A model generated the notes under the pieces. The model made no database searches. It was given only the letters and a program-made list of their open reading frames with translations, and was not told the origin of the DNA. The position numbers and the translations under genes are program-made. DNA of 64,000 bases. Origin: Bacillus sp. MM2020_1. Its GTDB lineage: Bacteria; Bacillota; Bacilli; Bacillales; Cytobacillaceae. The stretch covers positions 23,695 through 87,694 of the forward strand of contig JAANMP010000017.1 of NCBI GenBank assembly GCA_011250595.1, written 5' to 3'. The stretch's first letter is position 1, and each line of letters begins with the position of its first letter. Positions 15,901 to 23,983 of this stretch are shown in pieces.

Positions 15901-18340
15901 ATGGTCGTTTCAGGCAAGTATCAACGGGGAATGGAAGGAAGTTTGGGCTGCCGAAAACAAGCCTCTTGAAAAAAATAAATGGTCGTATATTGTTGCCACC
16001 TTTGATAAGGCTGAACAAAAAATGAAGCTTTATTTAAATGGTGAATTGGTCGGGGAGACGGTCACACCAAAAGGGACCATCACACCATCTTCAAATGATT
16101 TATTAATCGGAAAACATAACAGCGCTGCTTTGGTTAATGGAGCTTTCACTGCCAATATGTTTAATGGAATGATGGACGAATTAAAAATGCATAACCTTTC
16201 GCTATCAGGGGAAAAAATTAAAGAAAATTATGATTCGTATTTAAGTAGTTTTGAGAATCATAAACTTCCAATACCTGATTTGGCACCAGATCGGAGCAGA
16301 TATGATGGCGACCGGTACCGGCCGCAATATCATTTTATTGCACCGGAGCATTGGATGAACGAGCCTCATGCACCGTTCTACTATAATGGGAAATATCATC
16401 TATTCTATCAAAATAATCCCCAAGGCCCATATTGGCATCAAATTCATTGGGGGCATTCTGTAAGTGAGGATATGGTTCATTGGAAGGATGAACCGATTGC
16501 TCTTGCACCTGATGGGAACTCCGTTGCGCCTGATGGTGTTTGGTCAGGCGGATCAACTGTTGATGCTAATGGGAATCCGGTGTTATTTTTTACAGCCGGG
16601 GATGATAAAAAGGTTCCAAATCAAATGACGGGTCTTGCAACGAGTAAGGATCCCGGGGACCCGGATTTGAAAGAATGGTCCATGTACGAGAAACCAGTTA
16701 CGGTTCAAGCGCCAAACCTGCCGGCAAAAGAAGGGGAGGTATGGTACGGGCAATTCCGTGATCCGTATGTTTGGAAAGATGGAGATACATGGTACCAGCT
16801 TGTTGGTTCTGGTATTAAAGGAGCGGGGGGAACTGCACTTCTTTATACCTCTAAGAACCTGAAAGATTGGGAATACAAAAAGCCGCTGCTGGTTGGTAAT
16901 TATAAGCAAAACCCGAAAACAGGCCAGGTTTGGGAGTTGCCAGTATTCCTGCCATTAGGGAAAGATGTAAATGGTATTGAGAAATATGTCTTCTTTATAA
17001 ATCCTTGGTTCGATGGATATAGTCCGCACAATGTGAAATATGTATGGTATTGGATCGGAACATGGGATAAAGAAAAACTAGAGTTTGTTCCTGACCATAC
17101 GGACCCAAAACAATTTGATTACGGGGAACACTTTACAGGACCAAGCGGGATGGTTGATGGAAAAGGACGTTCCATTCTCTTTAGTATTGCACAGGACAGA
17201 AGGACGGAGCAGCAGCATTATGATGCTGGCTGGGCTCATAATGCAGGGCTGCCGCTAGAGCTTTCCTTAAACTCAGAAGGCGGGTTGGGAATTAAACCCA
17301 TTACTGAATTAAGTTCTTTAAGGAAAAAGGAACTTGTTTCAATCAAGAATGAAAATACAGATAAAGCCAATGAATTATTAACAAATGTTAAAGGTGATCT
17401 GTTGGAAATTCAACTGGAAATTAATCCAGCCTCTGCAAAACAAGTAGGTCTAAAAGCTAGAAAGTCAGCAAATGGCGAGGAAGAAACATTACTATTCTTT
17501 GATGTTGAAAAACAATCACTAAACATTGATCGAAACAAATCCAGTCTCGATCCGGATATCCAAAAAGGGATACAGGGCGGAGAACTTAAGATTGGTAAAG
17601 AGAATCTCAAGCTTCATATTTATCTGGACCGGTCCATGATAGAAGCCTATGCGAATGGCAAAAAAAGTATCACATCACGTGTATATCCAACCCTTTCCGA
17701 TGCACTGGGCCTTGAGTTATGGAGTAATGGCGGAAATGCGAAAGTGGTGTCGATGAAGGTATGGGAAATGGGTTCCGCATACGGGGAAACGGTTCCTGCC
17801 TATTGGCCTGAATCAAATGGCGGCGGAGATCCAATTCCAGAAAGTACAGAATTGCCAAATCATGATTTCCAATCAGGTGATTTAACAGGATGGACTGTTG
17901 TAGAAGGGAAAGCTTTTAGTAATGAACACGTATCCAAGGCAAACGATTGGGGATGGGGCGGACCGTTTAACCAAGCCTCAGACCGAATCGACCCGGAACG
18001 ATACCATCTATGGGGGTTTAATGGCGAAAAAGGAGGAGATTCATTGACAGGAGTCTTAAAGTCTGAGAACTTTGTGTTGGGCGGAAACGGAAAAATCGAT
18101 TTCTTAATTGGCGGCGGAGCTAATATCGATAGACTTTATCTAGCACTGGTACGAGCTTCAGACGGCAAAGAGTTAATGAAGGAAACGGGTGGTAACTGGG
18201 AAGCCTATCGAAGAGTTAACTGGGATGCTTCGGATTATATAGGAGAAGAGTTATACATCAAAGTTGTAGACTATGAAACTGGTGGCTGGGGACATATTAA
18301 TATTGATGATGTAAATATACCTGTGGCCATAAAAAGGTAA
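12974..18340 (+). CDS. secreted tandem-GH32 fructan enzyme with LamG and three repeated binding modules
   Basis: The start is TTG 12974, seven bases after SD GGAGGGG (12960-12966), giving 1788 residues. A signal peptide is probably cut after SSKA (residue 31). Order: GH32-A (about 40-525) with WMNDPNG/Asp63, FRDPK/Asp187 and WECPD/Glu238; two copies of a module of about 150 residues (547-696 and 706-857); a LamG-like domain (862-1092); GH32-B (about 1110-1600); and a third copy of the module (1625-1788). GH32-B reads WMNEPHAP, putting Glu1130 at the nucleophile position, while FRDPY/Asp1263 and WELP/Glu1321 are kept. The modules share GDLTGW, GWGGPF, DFLIGGG and GGWGHINVDDF; they may be fructan-binding (CBM38- or CBM66-like). 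GH32-A should hydrolyse levan, inulin or sucrose outside the cell. GH32-B could be an altered hydrolase or fructosyltransferase; inulin-cyclising GH32 enzymes are one comparison. No LPXTG or SLH anchor is present. Confidence 0.88.
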   Translation: MKQKLKNKGISIVVIFSLMISMFMPTISSKAETGETTVSSVGGENEPFRSKFHFSPEKNWMNDPNGMVYYDGEYHLFYQHNPTEPKWGPMYWGHAVSKDLVNWEYLPIGLYPDEKGFIWSGSAVVDWNNTTGFGKDSKPPMVAVFTQEKGGHQVQSLAYSNDKGRTWTKYDGNPIIPMPEGIDVFRDPKVFWHDETKKWIMVISAGDRVYFYNSPDLKSWTKVSEFGNNDGSHTGTWECPDLFALPVDGDPTKKRWVLAVSNSEGAPAGGSGMQYFIGDFDGKTFTNANDPSKVLWADYGADFYAAVSWSDVPDGRRLWLGWMNNWKYGQDIPTSSFRGTMSTPRELALSTVEGEGIRLKQKPAAELESLRGNPQDIENKVITPGENLLSKLTGDAFEITAEFELNSATATEFGLKVRKGERGETKIGYDIGSKKIFVDRSNAGESGFNGQYAAIHEAPLSAINQTVKIHLIVDRASVEVFGNDGQAVITDQIFPDPKNQSLELYTTGGEVQLKSLMVYDLNQASFVSNIDKIAVDGGSLQNEIENPDFETGNLSGWTEAGSAFDHPVSNVTSFWGGPFQQHGTYHVWGFAGAANDANADFRTGVMKSTVFKLGGNGMIDFLVGGGQDINKLYVALVRASDGKELFKATGSNTEAYRRVSWDASEYIGEALYMKVVDYHSGGFGHINVDDFHVFNNDPVMTDDIQNPDFETDDLTGWTIVEGDAFSNRDVTDDKDWGWGGPFNHHNDYHLWGAKDGGDGQTGILKSANFTLAGNGEINFLIGGGNDIDKLYVALVRASDDKELIKATNTNWKESEAYTRVKWDAANYLGEKVYIKVVDHATGGWGHINVDDFHVKNTGIIANWPLDEGSGTKTKDFVRGMADPISYVFTKALYKPSTDPLWRDGIRNKALLFDGYSTWITRPSDQVIKPADALTIEAWVAPRSYEWGDLGQLSAIVNQHNKAASEGYILGMGRHGKWSFQASINGEWKEVWAAENKPLEKNKWSYIVATFDKAEQKMKLYLNGELVGETVTPKGTITPSSNDLLIGKHNSAALVNGAFTANMFNGMMDELKMHNLSLSGEKIKENYDSYLSSFENHKLPIPDLAPDRSRYDGDRYRPQYHFIAPEHWMNEPHAPFYYNGKYHLFYQNNPQGPYWHQIHWGHSVSEDMVHWKDEPIALAPDGNSVAPDGVWSGGSTVDANGNPVLFFTAGDDKKVPNQMTGLATSKDPGDPDLKEWSMYEKPVTVQAPNLPAKEGEVWYGQFRDPYVWKDGDTWYQLVGSGIKGAGGTALLYTSKNLKDWEYKKPLLVGNYKQNPKTGQVWELPVFLPLGKDVNGIEKYVFFINPWFDGYSPHNVKYVWYWIGTWDKEKLEFVPDHTDPKQFDYGEHFTGPSGMVDGKGRSILFSIAQDRRTEQQHYDAGWAHNAGLPLELSLNSEGGLGIKPITELSSLRKKELVSIKNENTDKANELLTNVKGDLLEIQLEINPASAKQVGLKARKSANGEEETLLFFDVEKQSLNIDRNKSSLDPDIQKGIQGGELKIGKENLKLHIYLDRSMIEAYANGKKSITSRVYPTLSDALGLELWSNGGNAKVVSMKVWEMGSAYGETVPAYWPESNGGGDPIPESTELPNHDFQSGDLTGWTVVEGKAFSNEHVSKANDWGWGGPFNQASDRIDPERYHLWGFNGEKGGDSLTGVLKSENFVLGGNGKIDFLIGGGANIDRLYLALVRASDGKELMKETGGNWEAYRRVNWDASDYIGEELYIKVVDYETGGWGHINIDDVNIPVAIKR

Positions 18341-18349
18341 AATCTTACC

Positions 18350-18378
18350 TTGATAGATAGAATCAAATAACCTAGAAT
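18350..18378 (+). promoter_or_regulatory. promoter before the first RAT leader
   Basis: TTGATA (18350-18355), 17-base spacer, TAGAAT (18373-18378). The expected transcript start near 18385 lies just upstream of the RAT element at 18403, the arrangement seen at sacB in B. subtilis. Confidence 0.65.
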
Positions 18379-18402
18379 AATCATGTGAAATTCAATATTG
18401 CA

Positions 18403-18433
18403 GGATTGCGACTGGTTAGCAGGCAAGACCTAA
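18403..18433 (+). promoter_or_regulatory. RAT antiterminator RNA element 1
   Basis: GGATTGCGACTGG followed by TTAGCAGGCAAGACCTAAA fits the ribonucleic antiterminator consensus bound by SacY/SacT/LicT. Its 3' part overlaps the 5' arm of the terminator at 18425, so the two structures are mutually exclusive. The apical loop between CTG and CAG has five bases (GTTAG), one fewer than in element 2. The binding protein is probably encoded at 27112-27966. Confidence 0.85.
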
Positions 18434-18496
18434 AATGAGTTAAGGACAGAATGTACCTTTGTGTACATATCCCTTATCATTTTAGGTCTTTTTTTA
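18425..18496 (+). terminator. conditional leader terminator controlled by RAT 1
   Basis: A perfect 14-bp stem joins AAGACCTAAAATGA (18425-18438) to TCATTTTAGGTCTT (18477-18490), followed by a T run. An inner GTAC/GTAC hairpin lies in the loop. It shares bases with the RAT element and lies before the 18544 gene. Confidence 0.88.
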
Positions 18497-18543
18497 TATT
18501 CTGTTAAGGTTAAAATCACTGTACTAGGTAAGGAGTTTTTAAG

Positions 18544-20937
18544 ATGAATAGAAAGAGAATTATATGGATAGGGCTGTTTTCTTTGGTATTATGCCTCATT
18601 ATCACAGGAGTTTTGATAGAAAAACAGGGGAAACCCAAGTCGGAAACAACCAATATCAATCAAAAGAAGGATCAACCTTTAGACCTGGTGCTTAGTAATG
18701 GTGCTCTCCATCAGTGGGGATTTGATGAAGGGGATGGTAACGTCACTAGTGATCATGCTCAATCTGTGTCGTCTGTTATTCATTATGCATTAACATCAGA
18801 TCCGGAATGGAAAAATGGCATTAGCGGTAAAGCATTATTATTTGATGGATATTCCAATTGGCTGGAAATTTCTTCGAAAAAGGTTCATAACCCAGCTGGA
18901 TCATTTTCGATTGAAGCATGGGTTGCCCCAAGAGCCTATGAATGGGGCGACAATGGACAACCCTCCGTGATTATCAATCAACAGGATAAAGGAAATAAAC
19001 AAGGGTTTATGCTCGGAATGGGACGGCATGGATATATCACGTTTCAACTGGCCTTAAACGGTGAATGGCAGGAAATTTGGTCGCCAGAAGGGAAAATTTT
19101 GCCGAAAGATCAATGGTCTCATGTTGTTGCACAATTTGATAAAGAAACAACTAAAGTCTCACTTTATTTAAACGGTGTGCTCATTCAAGAAAAAGAAGTG
19201 CCTCCTAATAGTGAGTTTACACCAGCAGCTCATCTGCCGTTACTTGTTGGAAAACATAATCAGGCAGTCGCTGTGAGTGAGGTGTTCCAAGTTAATATGT
19301 TTAATGGATTAATGGACAATGTTTCCCTATACAACAAAGCATTTAGTAATGAATCAATTAAACGACACTATGAAGAAGCCATTAAAGGCTGGAACAATAA
19401 ACTGCCGATACCGGATACTTCATTTGATCGAACGGTTTATAAAGGAGACCGCTATCGTCCTAATTATCATTTTACTGCTCCACAGCATTGGATGAATGAA
19501 CCACATGCACCGATTTACTATAACGGAAAATACCATTTATTTTATCAGTTTAATCCAGCTGGTCCTTTTTGGCATCAGATTCATTGGGGACATGCTACAA
19601 GTAGAGACATGATTCATTGGGAAGATAGTCCCGTTGCTTTAAGTCCAACAGAGGGAACAGCAGCCAGGGATGGCGTTTGGTCCGGAAGTGCCACATATGA
19701 CGAAAAGGGGGGACCAGTTCTATTTTACACAGCAGGACACGATGAAATGAAGCCGAATCAAATGACTGGTATGGCACGGCCAGAAGAGGCAAATGATGTC
19801 AACTTAAAACATTGGACCATGAATTCTAACCCTGTAACAGTACAAGAGGAAAATATGGAAACACCAAAAGGAAAGGTATTGTTTGGACAATTTCGTGATC
19901 CCTACGTATGGAAAGATGGAGACAAATGGTATCAGCTTGTTGGGTCAGGAGTGGAAAAAGCTGGTGGAACAGCTTTACTCTATAGTTCCAAAGATCTAGA
20001 AAACTGGAAGTATGAAAAACCACTTATGATTGGTGATAAAGTGAAATATCCTCGTACAGGAGATGTATGGGAACTCCCATTTTTAGTACCGATTAATAAC
20101 AAGGAGACTGGTGAACAAAAATATGTATTCATGATTAGTCCTTATTTTATGTCCCCTAGTCCAGATGCTGCCCGCTTTACCTTTTATTGGATTGGGACCT
20201 GGGACCCAGAACGGTTGGAGTTTATCCCTGATCACGAGGATCCTAAAATGTTTGATTATGGTGAACATTTTACAGGAGCACAAGGTTTTACAGATGAAAA
20301 AGGACGTACCATCGTAACTAGTATTTTACAAGACAGGCGTTCGGAAAGTGAAAAATATCAATCAGGATGGGCACATGGAGCCGGGCTGCCGCTCGAAATC
20401 TATTTAAATGATAAGCAAGATCTAGGAATCCGACCGATTGAAGAGGTGAAGTCACTTCGAAGAGAAGAACTGGCATCCTTTGAAAATGTTACAATGGATG
20501 AAGCAAATAAACAGCTTCGAAAAATCAAAAGCGATCAATTCGAAATCGAGTTGGAATTCGATGTTTCCAATACGAAAGCAGCTGGTTTAAAACTATTAAA
20601 AGACCCAAATGGTCAGGAAGAAACCAATATTTTTTATGATAATGAAAGGAAAACCATTCAGATTGATAGGCGGCGTTCAAGTAAAAATCCTGATATTGAA
20701 AAGGGAATTCAAGGTGGGGTGCTAAACCTTGAAGACCATATCTTAAGGGTACGCCTATTTGTTGATAAATCGATTGTGGAAGCATACGTAAATAATGAAA
20801 TAAGTATTTCGTCCCGTGTATTTCCAAAATTGGATCAATCGAAAGGCCTCGAAGTATTTGGAGTGGATGGAGAGCCATATATACGTTTGATGAGGGTATG
20901 GAGTATGGATACAGCCATTGAAGGAGAGAAAGATTAG
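18544..20937 (+). CDS. membrane-anchored LamG-GH32 protein with Glu at the nucleophile position
   Basis: 797 residues. One N-terminal hydrophobic segment (about 7-27) exports it; the single Cys is not in a good lipobox (VLC), so an uncleaved anchor or an ordinary signal is likely. A LamG-like domain (about 50-285) precedes a GH32 domain (about 300-790). Catalytic positions: WMNEPHAP with Glu319 in place of Asp, FRDPY with Asp452 and WELP with Glu510. It is a clear paralogue of the LamG-GH32-B half of the 12974-18340 protein, which suggests duplication. SD AAGGAG lies about six bases upstream. It is controlled by the RAT 1 leader, hence probably induced by sucrose. The activity (levan or inulin cleavage or transfer) is inferred from family and context only. 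Confidence 0.88.
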   Translation: MNRKRIIWIGLFSLVLCLIITGVLIEKQGKPKSETTNINQKKDQPLDLVLSNGALHQWGFDEGDGNVTSDHAQSVSSVIHYALTSDPEWKNGISGKALLFDGYSNWLEISSKKVHNPAGSFSIEAWVAPRAYEWGDNGQPSVIINQQDKGNKQGFMLGMGRHGYITFQLALNGEWQEIWSPEGKILPKDQWSHVVAQFDKETTKVSLYLNGVLIQEKEVPPNSEFTPAAHLPLLVGKHNQAVAVSEVFQVNMFNGLMDNVSLYNKAFSNESIKRHYEEAIKGWNNKLPIPDTSFDRTVYKGDRYRPNYHFTAPQHWMNEPHAPIYYNGKYHLFYQFNPAGPFWHQIHWGHATSRDMIHWEDSPVALSPTEGTAARDGVWSGSATYDEKGGPVLFYTAGHDEMKPNQMTGMARPEEANDVNLKHWTMNSNPVTVQEENMETPKGKVLFGQFRDPYVWKDGDKWYQLVGSGVEKAGGTALLYSSKDLENWKYEKPLMIGDKVKYPRTGDVWELPFLVPINNKETGEQKYVFMISPYFMSPSPDAARFTFYWIGTWDPERLEFIPDHEDPKMFDYGEHFTGAQGFTDEKGRTIVTSILQDRRSESEKYQSGWAHGAGLPLEIYLNDKQDLGIRPIEEVKSLRREELASFENVTMDEANKQLRKIKSDQFEIELEFDVSNTKAAGLKLLKDPNGQEETNIFYDNERKTIQIDRRRSSKNPDIEKGIQGGVLNLEDHILRVRLFVDKSIVEAYVNNEISISSRVFPKLDQSKGLEVFGVDGEPYIRLMRVWSMDTAIEGEKD

Positions 20938-21031
20938 CCTTACGGGTTTAACTCTATCTAATGAGTTTTGAATTCGTTTATATGAAAATGTAACTAGTAA
21001 ATCCTAATGAAATTAAGAGTATATTATCCTA

Positions 21032-21060
21032 TTGTAGGAAATTGTCGAACAGAATATAAT
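21032..21060 (+). promoter_or_regulatory. promoter before the second RAT leader (levansucrase genes)
   Basis: TTGTAG (21032-21037), 17-base spacer, perfect TATAAT (21055-21060). The transcript start would be near 21067, about 18 bases before the RAT element. Confidence 0.65.
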
Positions 21061-21084
21061 GTTCCCTGTAAACAAAATTATGCG

Positions 21085-21116
21085 GGATTGTGACTGGTAA
21101 AGCAGGCAAGACCTAA
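21085..21116 (+). promoter_or_regulatory. RAT antiterminator RNA element 2
   Basis: GGATTGTGACTGGTAAAGCA followed by GGCAAGACCTAAA is nearly the classical B. subtilis sacB RAT. It overlaps the 5' arm of the terminator at 21108. The 300-base non-coding stretch 20938-21272 is accounted for by this promoter, RAT and terminator. Confidence 0.9.
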
Positions 21117-21183
21117 AGTGTATGAAGGGCGAAGTGTACCGTTTTGGTAGACATACCCTTGTACATTTTAGGTCTTTTTTTGT
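21108..21183 (+). terminator. conditional leader terminator controlled by RAT 2
   Basis: AAGACCTAAAGTGTA (21108-21122) pairs with TACATTTTAGGTCTT (21162-21176) with one G-T pair, followed by seven T. It has the same layout as the leader at 18425 and as the B. subtilis sacB leader. Confidence 0.9.
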
Positions 21184-21272
21184 TCTCTAAAAAGGGATTT
21201 TAACTAGTTCTAATAGTTGAAAAATTCTTAACAGACACAATGTTCCCGCGAAAAATGGAGGATTTAGGGGAA

Positions 21273-22604
21273 ATGGAAATGAAAACTCGTAACAAATCGA
21301 AATTGAAAAAGCTGGTTTTGACAGCCATTGTTGCTGTCAATTGCCTGTCCGCAACACAAGCATTTGCAGCGGAAATCAGTTCAGATTACACATCTATCTG
21401 GTCACGTCAGCAAGCAGAAAAAGTAACGCCTACTGACAAAACAACAGCACCGAAAATTGATCTTGATTTTGATCTTGTAGCACCTGATCAATGGGTATGG
21501 GATACATGGCCATTACAAAATAGAGATGGTTCAATGGCGATTGTCAATGGCTACCGAGTGGCTTTTGCATTGGTAGCACCGCGTTCTTTAGGATGGGGTG
21601 AGCGCCATACAGAAGCAAGAATTGGAATGTTCTACTCCAAGAACGGCAAAGATTGGACGTACGCAGGAATCCCTTATGACTATAATAAAGCCTTGGGGCA
21701 TATGCAATGGGCCGGAACAGCAATGCTTGATGACAATGGAAAAGTTCATTTATTCTATACGGCAACCGGTGAAAAAACAAATTGGGATAACAATGGATGG
21801 GATAAAAGAGCCGTACAGCGGATTGCGAAAACAACCTTTGATATTCATACGGATAAAAACGGGGTTCATCTGACCAATGAAGGGAAACATCAAGTCATTC
21901 TTGAAGCAGATGGAAAATATTACGAGACACTTGCACAAGCGAATAGTCCGATCATTACGGCATTCCGTGATCCATTCTTCTTCCAGGATCCGAATACAGG
22001 CAAAGACTATATTATCTTCGAAGGACAAGCTGGAAGCGATAGAGACTTTATCAAACCGGAAAACATCGGGGATGAAGAATACCGCAAAACCCATTCCGTT
22101 CCTGCAGGAGCCGAATTGTATAACGGTAATATCGGGATCGCAGAAGTACTTGACAAAGACGTAACCAAATTAAAGCTTCTCCCGCCATTGCTTGAGTCGG
22201 TTGGAACCAATCACCAGATGGAACGTCCGCACATGGTCGTAAACGGAGATGATTATTATCTATTTACCATCAGCCATACCTTTACGTATGCTCCTGGCCT
22301 GACTGGTCCTGATGGTGTCTATGGATTTGTTGGTAAAGGACTGTTCGGCAGCCATAAACCAATGAATGAAAGTGGTCTTGTGATTGCGAATCCAAAGGAA
22401 AGCCCTTATCAAGCCTATTCTTGGATGGTTCTTCCAGACCAGCAGGTAATCAGCTTTATTAACGAGCCAAAAGATGAGAACGGTAATGTGAAATTTGGCG
22501 GTACATTCGCCCCAACTCTAAAAGTGAAGCTGAATGGCGAAACATCTGAAGTTGTAAAAGAAGGTAAAGCGGGCGAAATTAAACCATTTGGGGCAAATCG
22601 CTAA
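21273..22604 (+). CDS. sacB: levansucrase (GH68), copy 1
   Basis: Secreted fructosyltransferase that builds levan from sucrose. A signal peptide ends near QAFA/AE. The GH68 triad is visible: WDTWP with nucleophile Asp77, FRDP with stabiliser Asp233, and ERPH with acid/base Glu317. WAGTA and the DPNTGKDY Ca-type loop also fit. About 443 residues, slightly shorter than B. subtilis SacB. Start candidates are ATG 21273 (GGAGGA ten bases upstream) and ATG 21279 (AGGGG eight bases upstream); an ATG at 21240 would overlap the leader and lacks an SD. It lies behind a RAT/terminator leader, so it should be sucrose-induced through the antiterminator gene downstream. Its stop overlaps the beginning of the region before copy 2, so the two are co-transcribed. 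Confidence 0.95.
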   Translation: MEMKTRNKSKLKKLVLTAIVAVNCLSATQAFAAEISSDYTSIWSRQQAEKVTPTDKTTAPKIDLDFDLVAPDQWVWDTWPLQNRDGSMAIVNGYRVAFALVAPRSLGWGERHTEARIGMFYSKNGKDWTYAGIPYDYNKALGHMQWAGTAMLDDNGKVHLFYTATGEKTNWDNNGWDKRAVQRIAKTTFDIHTDKNGVHLTNEGKHQVILEADGKYYETLAQANSPIITAFRDPFFFQDPNTGKDYIIFEGQAGSDRDFIKPENIGDEEYRKTHSVPAGAELYNGNIGIAEVLDKDVTKLKLLPPLLESVGTNHQMERPHMVVNGDDYYLFTISHTFTYAPGLTGPDGVYGFVGKGLFGSHKPMNESGLVIANPKESPYQAYSWMVLPDQQVISFINEPKDENGNVKFGGTFAPTLKVKLNGETSEVVKEGKAGEIKPFGANR

Positions 22605-22630
22605 TGATAACTCGAAAAGGAGAAAGAAGG

Positions 22631-23971
22631 ATGACCGTTATGAATAAGAAAGCAGTTTCTGCCATCGTCTTGGCGGCGAGTGTTATAGCCTCAACTTTTT
22701 CCGGGGTTTCTGTAAAAGCAGAAGACGTAGGGCAAACGACAAATTGGACACGGGAACAGGTCTCAAAAATTGAACTTAATCAAGATAATACCCTGCCTTA
22801 TACGGATATAAGCAAGCTTAAGAAATTATCATCAGATTATCATATTTGGGACACGTGGCCCCTGTTGGATCGCGATGGAAATATCGCTTCAATAAAAGGC
22901 TGGAAAGTGATGTTTGCCCTGTCCGCTCCAAATAATGTGCTGCCTGGAAAAGTACATGACATTGCAACCATCCGCTATTTTTACTCGAAAAATGGTAAGG
23001 ATTGGACTCTCGGCGGGACACTTTTCCCAGAAGGAGCTTCATTAGGTTCTCGCGAATGGGCTGGATCTGCCATGGTCGATAATGGGAAAATTCATGCCTT
23101 CTATACGGCAACTGGCCATAGAGGGGAAGAGCGATTGACATTTGAGCAGCGCATTGCTGAGGCATCCGGTGATATTATTGCTGATAGCAATGGAGTTCAT
23201 TTTGAAAATTGGGGCAAACACAAGATCATTTTAGAGCCGGACGGTAAATATTATCAGACGAAGGAACAAGCTCAGCGAGGCGAAGGCGGCGGCTACGCTT
23301 TCCGTGATCCGATGTGGTTTAAGGACTCAAAAACCGATAAGGAATATATTTTATTTGAAGGAAATTCTGGCGGTACTGTAGGGGAGCGCACATTTAAACA
23401 AGAATATGCCGGAAGTTCCGAGTATACAAGCAATAACCCGGTACCTGCGGGAGCTGTTCATGCCAATGCGAACATTGGTATCGCAGAGGTAGTGGATGGT
23501 GATCCTTCTAAACTTAAAATGCTGCCTCCTCTTTTGGAAGCAAATTATGTCAACGAAGAATTGGAACGCCCGCATATTGTAGTAAAAGATAAAAAATATT
23601 ATCTCTTTACTGACAGCCATATCAATAAATATGCTGAGGGGCTGCAAGGACCTGAAGGGATGTATGGATTTGTTTCTGATACCTTGATTGGTGGTTATCA
23701 GCCGCTGAATAAGAGTGGTTTGGTTTTAGCCAATCCTCCAGGAAACCCATACCAAGCGTATTCATGGCTTGTCCTTCCTAATTTGAATGTCGTCGGGTTT
23801 GCTCATTTTGGCGATTTAGGCAACATGTCAATTGGTGATGTTGGAAACCAATCACCAGAATTCCAATTTAGCCATTTTGGAGGCACATTGGCGCCAACGA
23901 TACAGCTATCAATCAAAGGCGACACAACAAAAATAGCAAAAGAGTTAAGCCCTGGCTGGATTAAACAATAA
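22631..23971 (+). CDS. sacB: levansucrase (GH68), copy 2
   Basis: Second levansucrase, secreted by a signal peptide ending near VKA/ED. Triad: WDTWP/Asp74, FRDP/Asp226, ERPH/Glu312. I use ATG 22631, eight bases after AAAAGGAG; ATG 22640 is possible and ATG 22604 would overlap the previous stop. 447 residues. Only 26 bases separate it from copy 1, and there is no terminator between them, so both should be read from the RAT 2 leader. It is closer to copy 3 than to copy 1 by eye (shared SSDY.IWD.WPL, VLPGK and LEANYVN.ELERP segments), suggesting a more recent duplication of 2 and 3. Confidence 0.94.
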   Translation: MTVMNKKAVSAIVLAASVIASTFSGVSVKAEDVGQTTNWTREQVSKIELNQDNTLPYTDISKLKKLSSDYHIWDTWPLLDRDGNIASIKGWKVMFALSAPNNVLPGKVHDIATIRYFYSKNGKDWTLGGTLFPEGASLGSREWAGSAMVDNGKIHAFYTATGHRGEERLTFEQRIAEASGDIIADSNGVHFENWGKHKIILEPDGKYYQTKEQAQRGEGGGYAFRDPMWFKDSKTDKEYILFEGNSGGTVGERTFKQEYAGSSEYTSNNPVPAGAVHANANIGIAEVVDGDPSKLKMLPPLLEANYVNEELERPHIVVKDKKYYLFTDSHINKYAEGLQGPEGMYGFVSDTLIGGYQPLNKSGLVLANPPGNPYQAYSWLVLPNLNVVGFAHFGDLGNMSIGDVGNQSPEFQFSHFGGTLAPTIQLSIKGDTTKIAKELSPGWIKQ

Positions 23972-23983
23972 TGAAATGATTTG

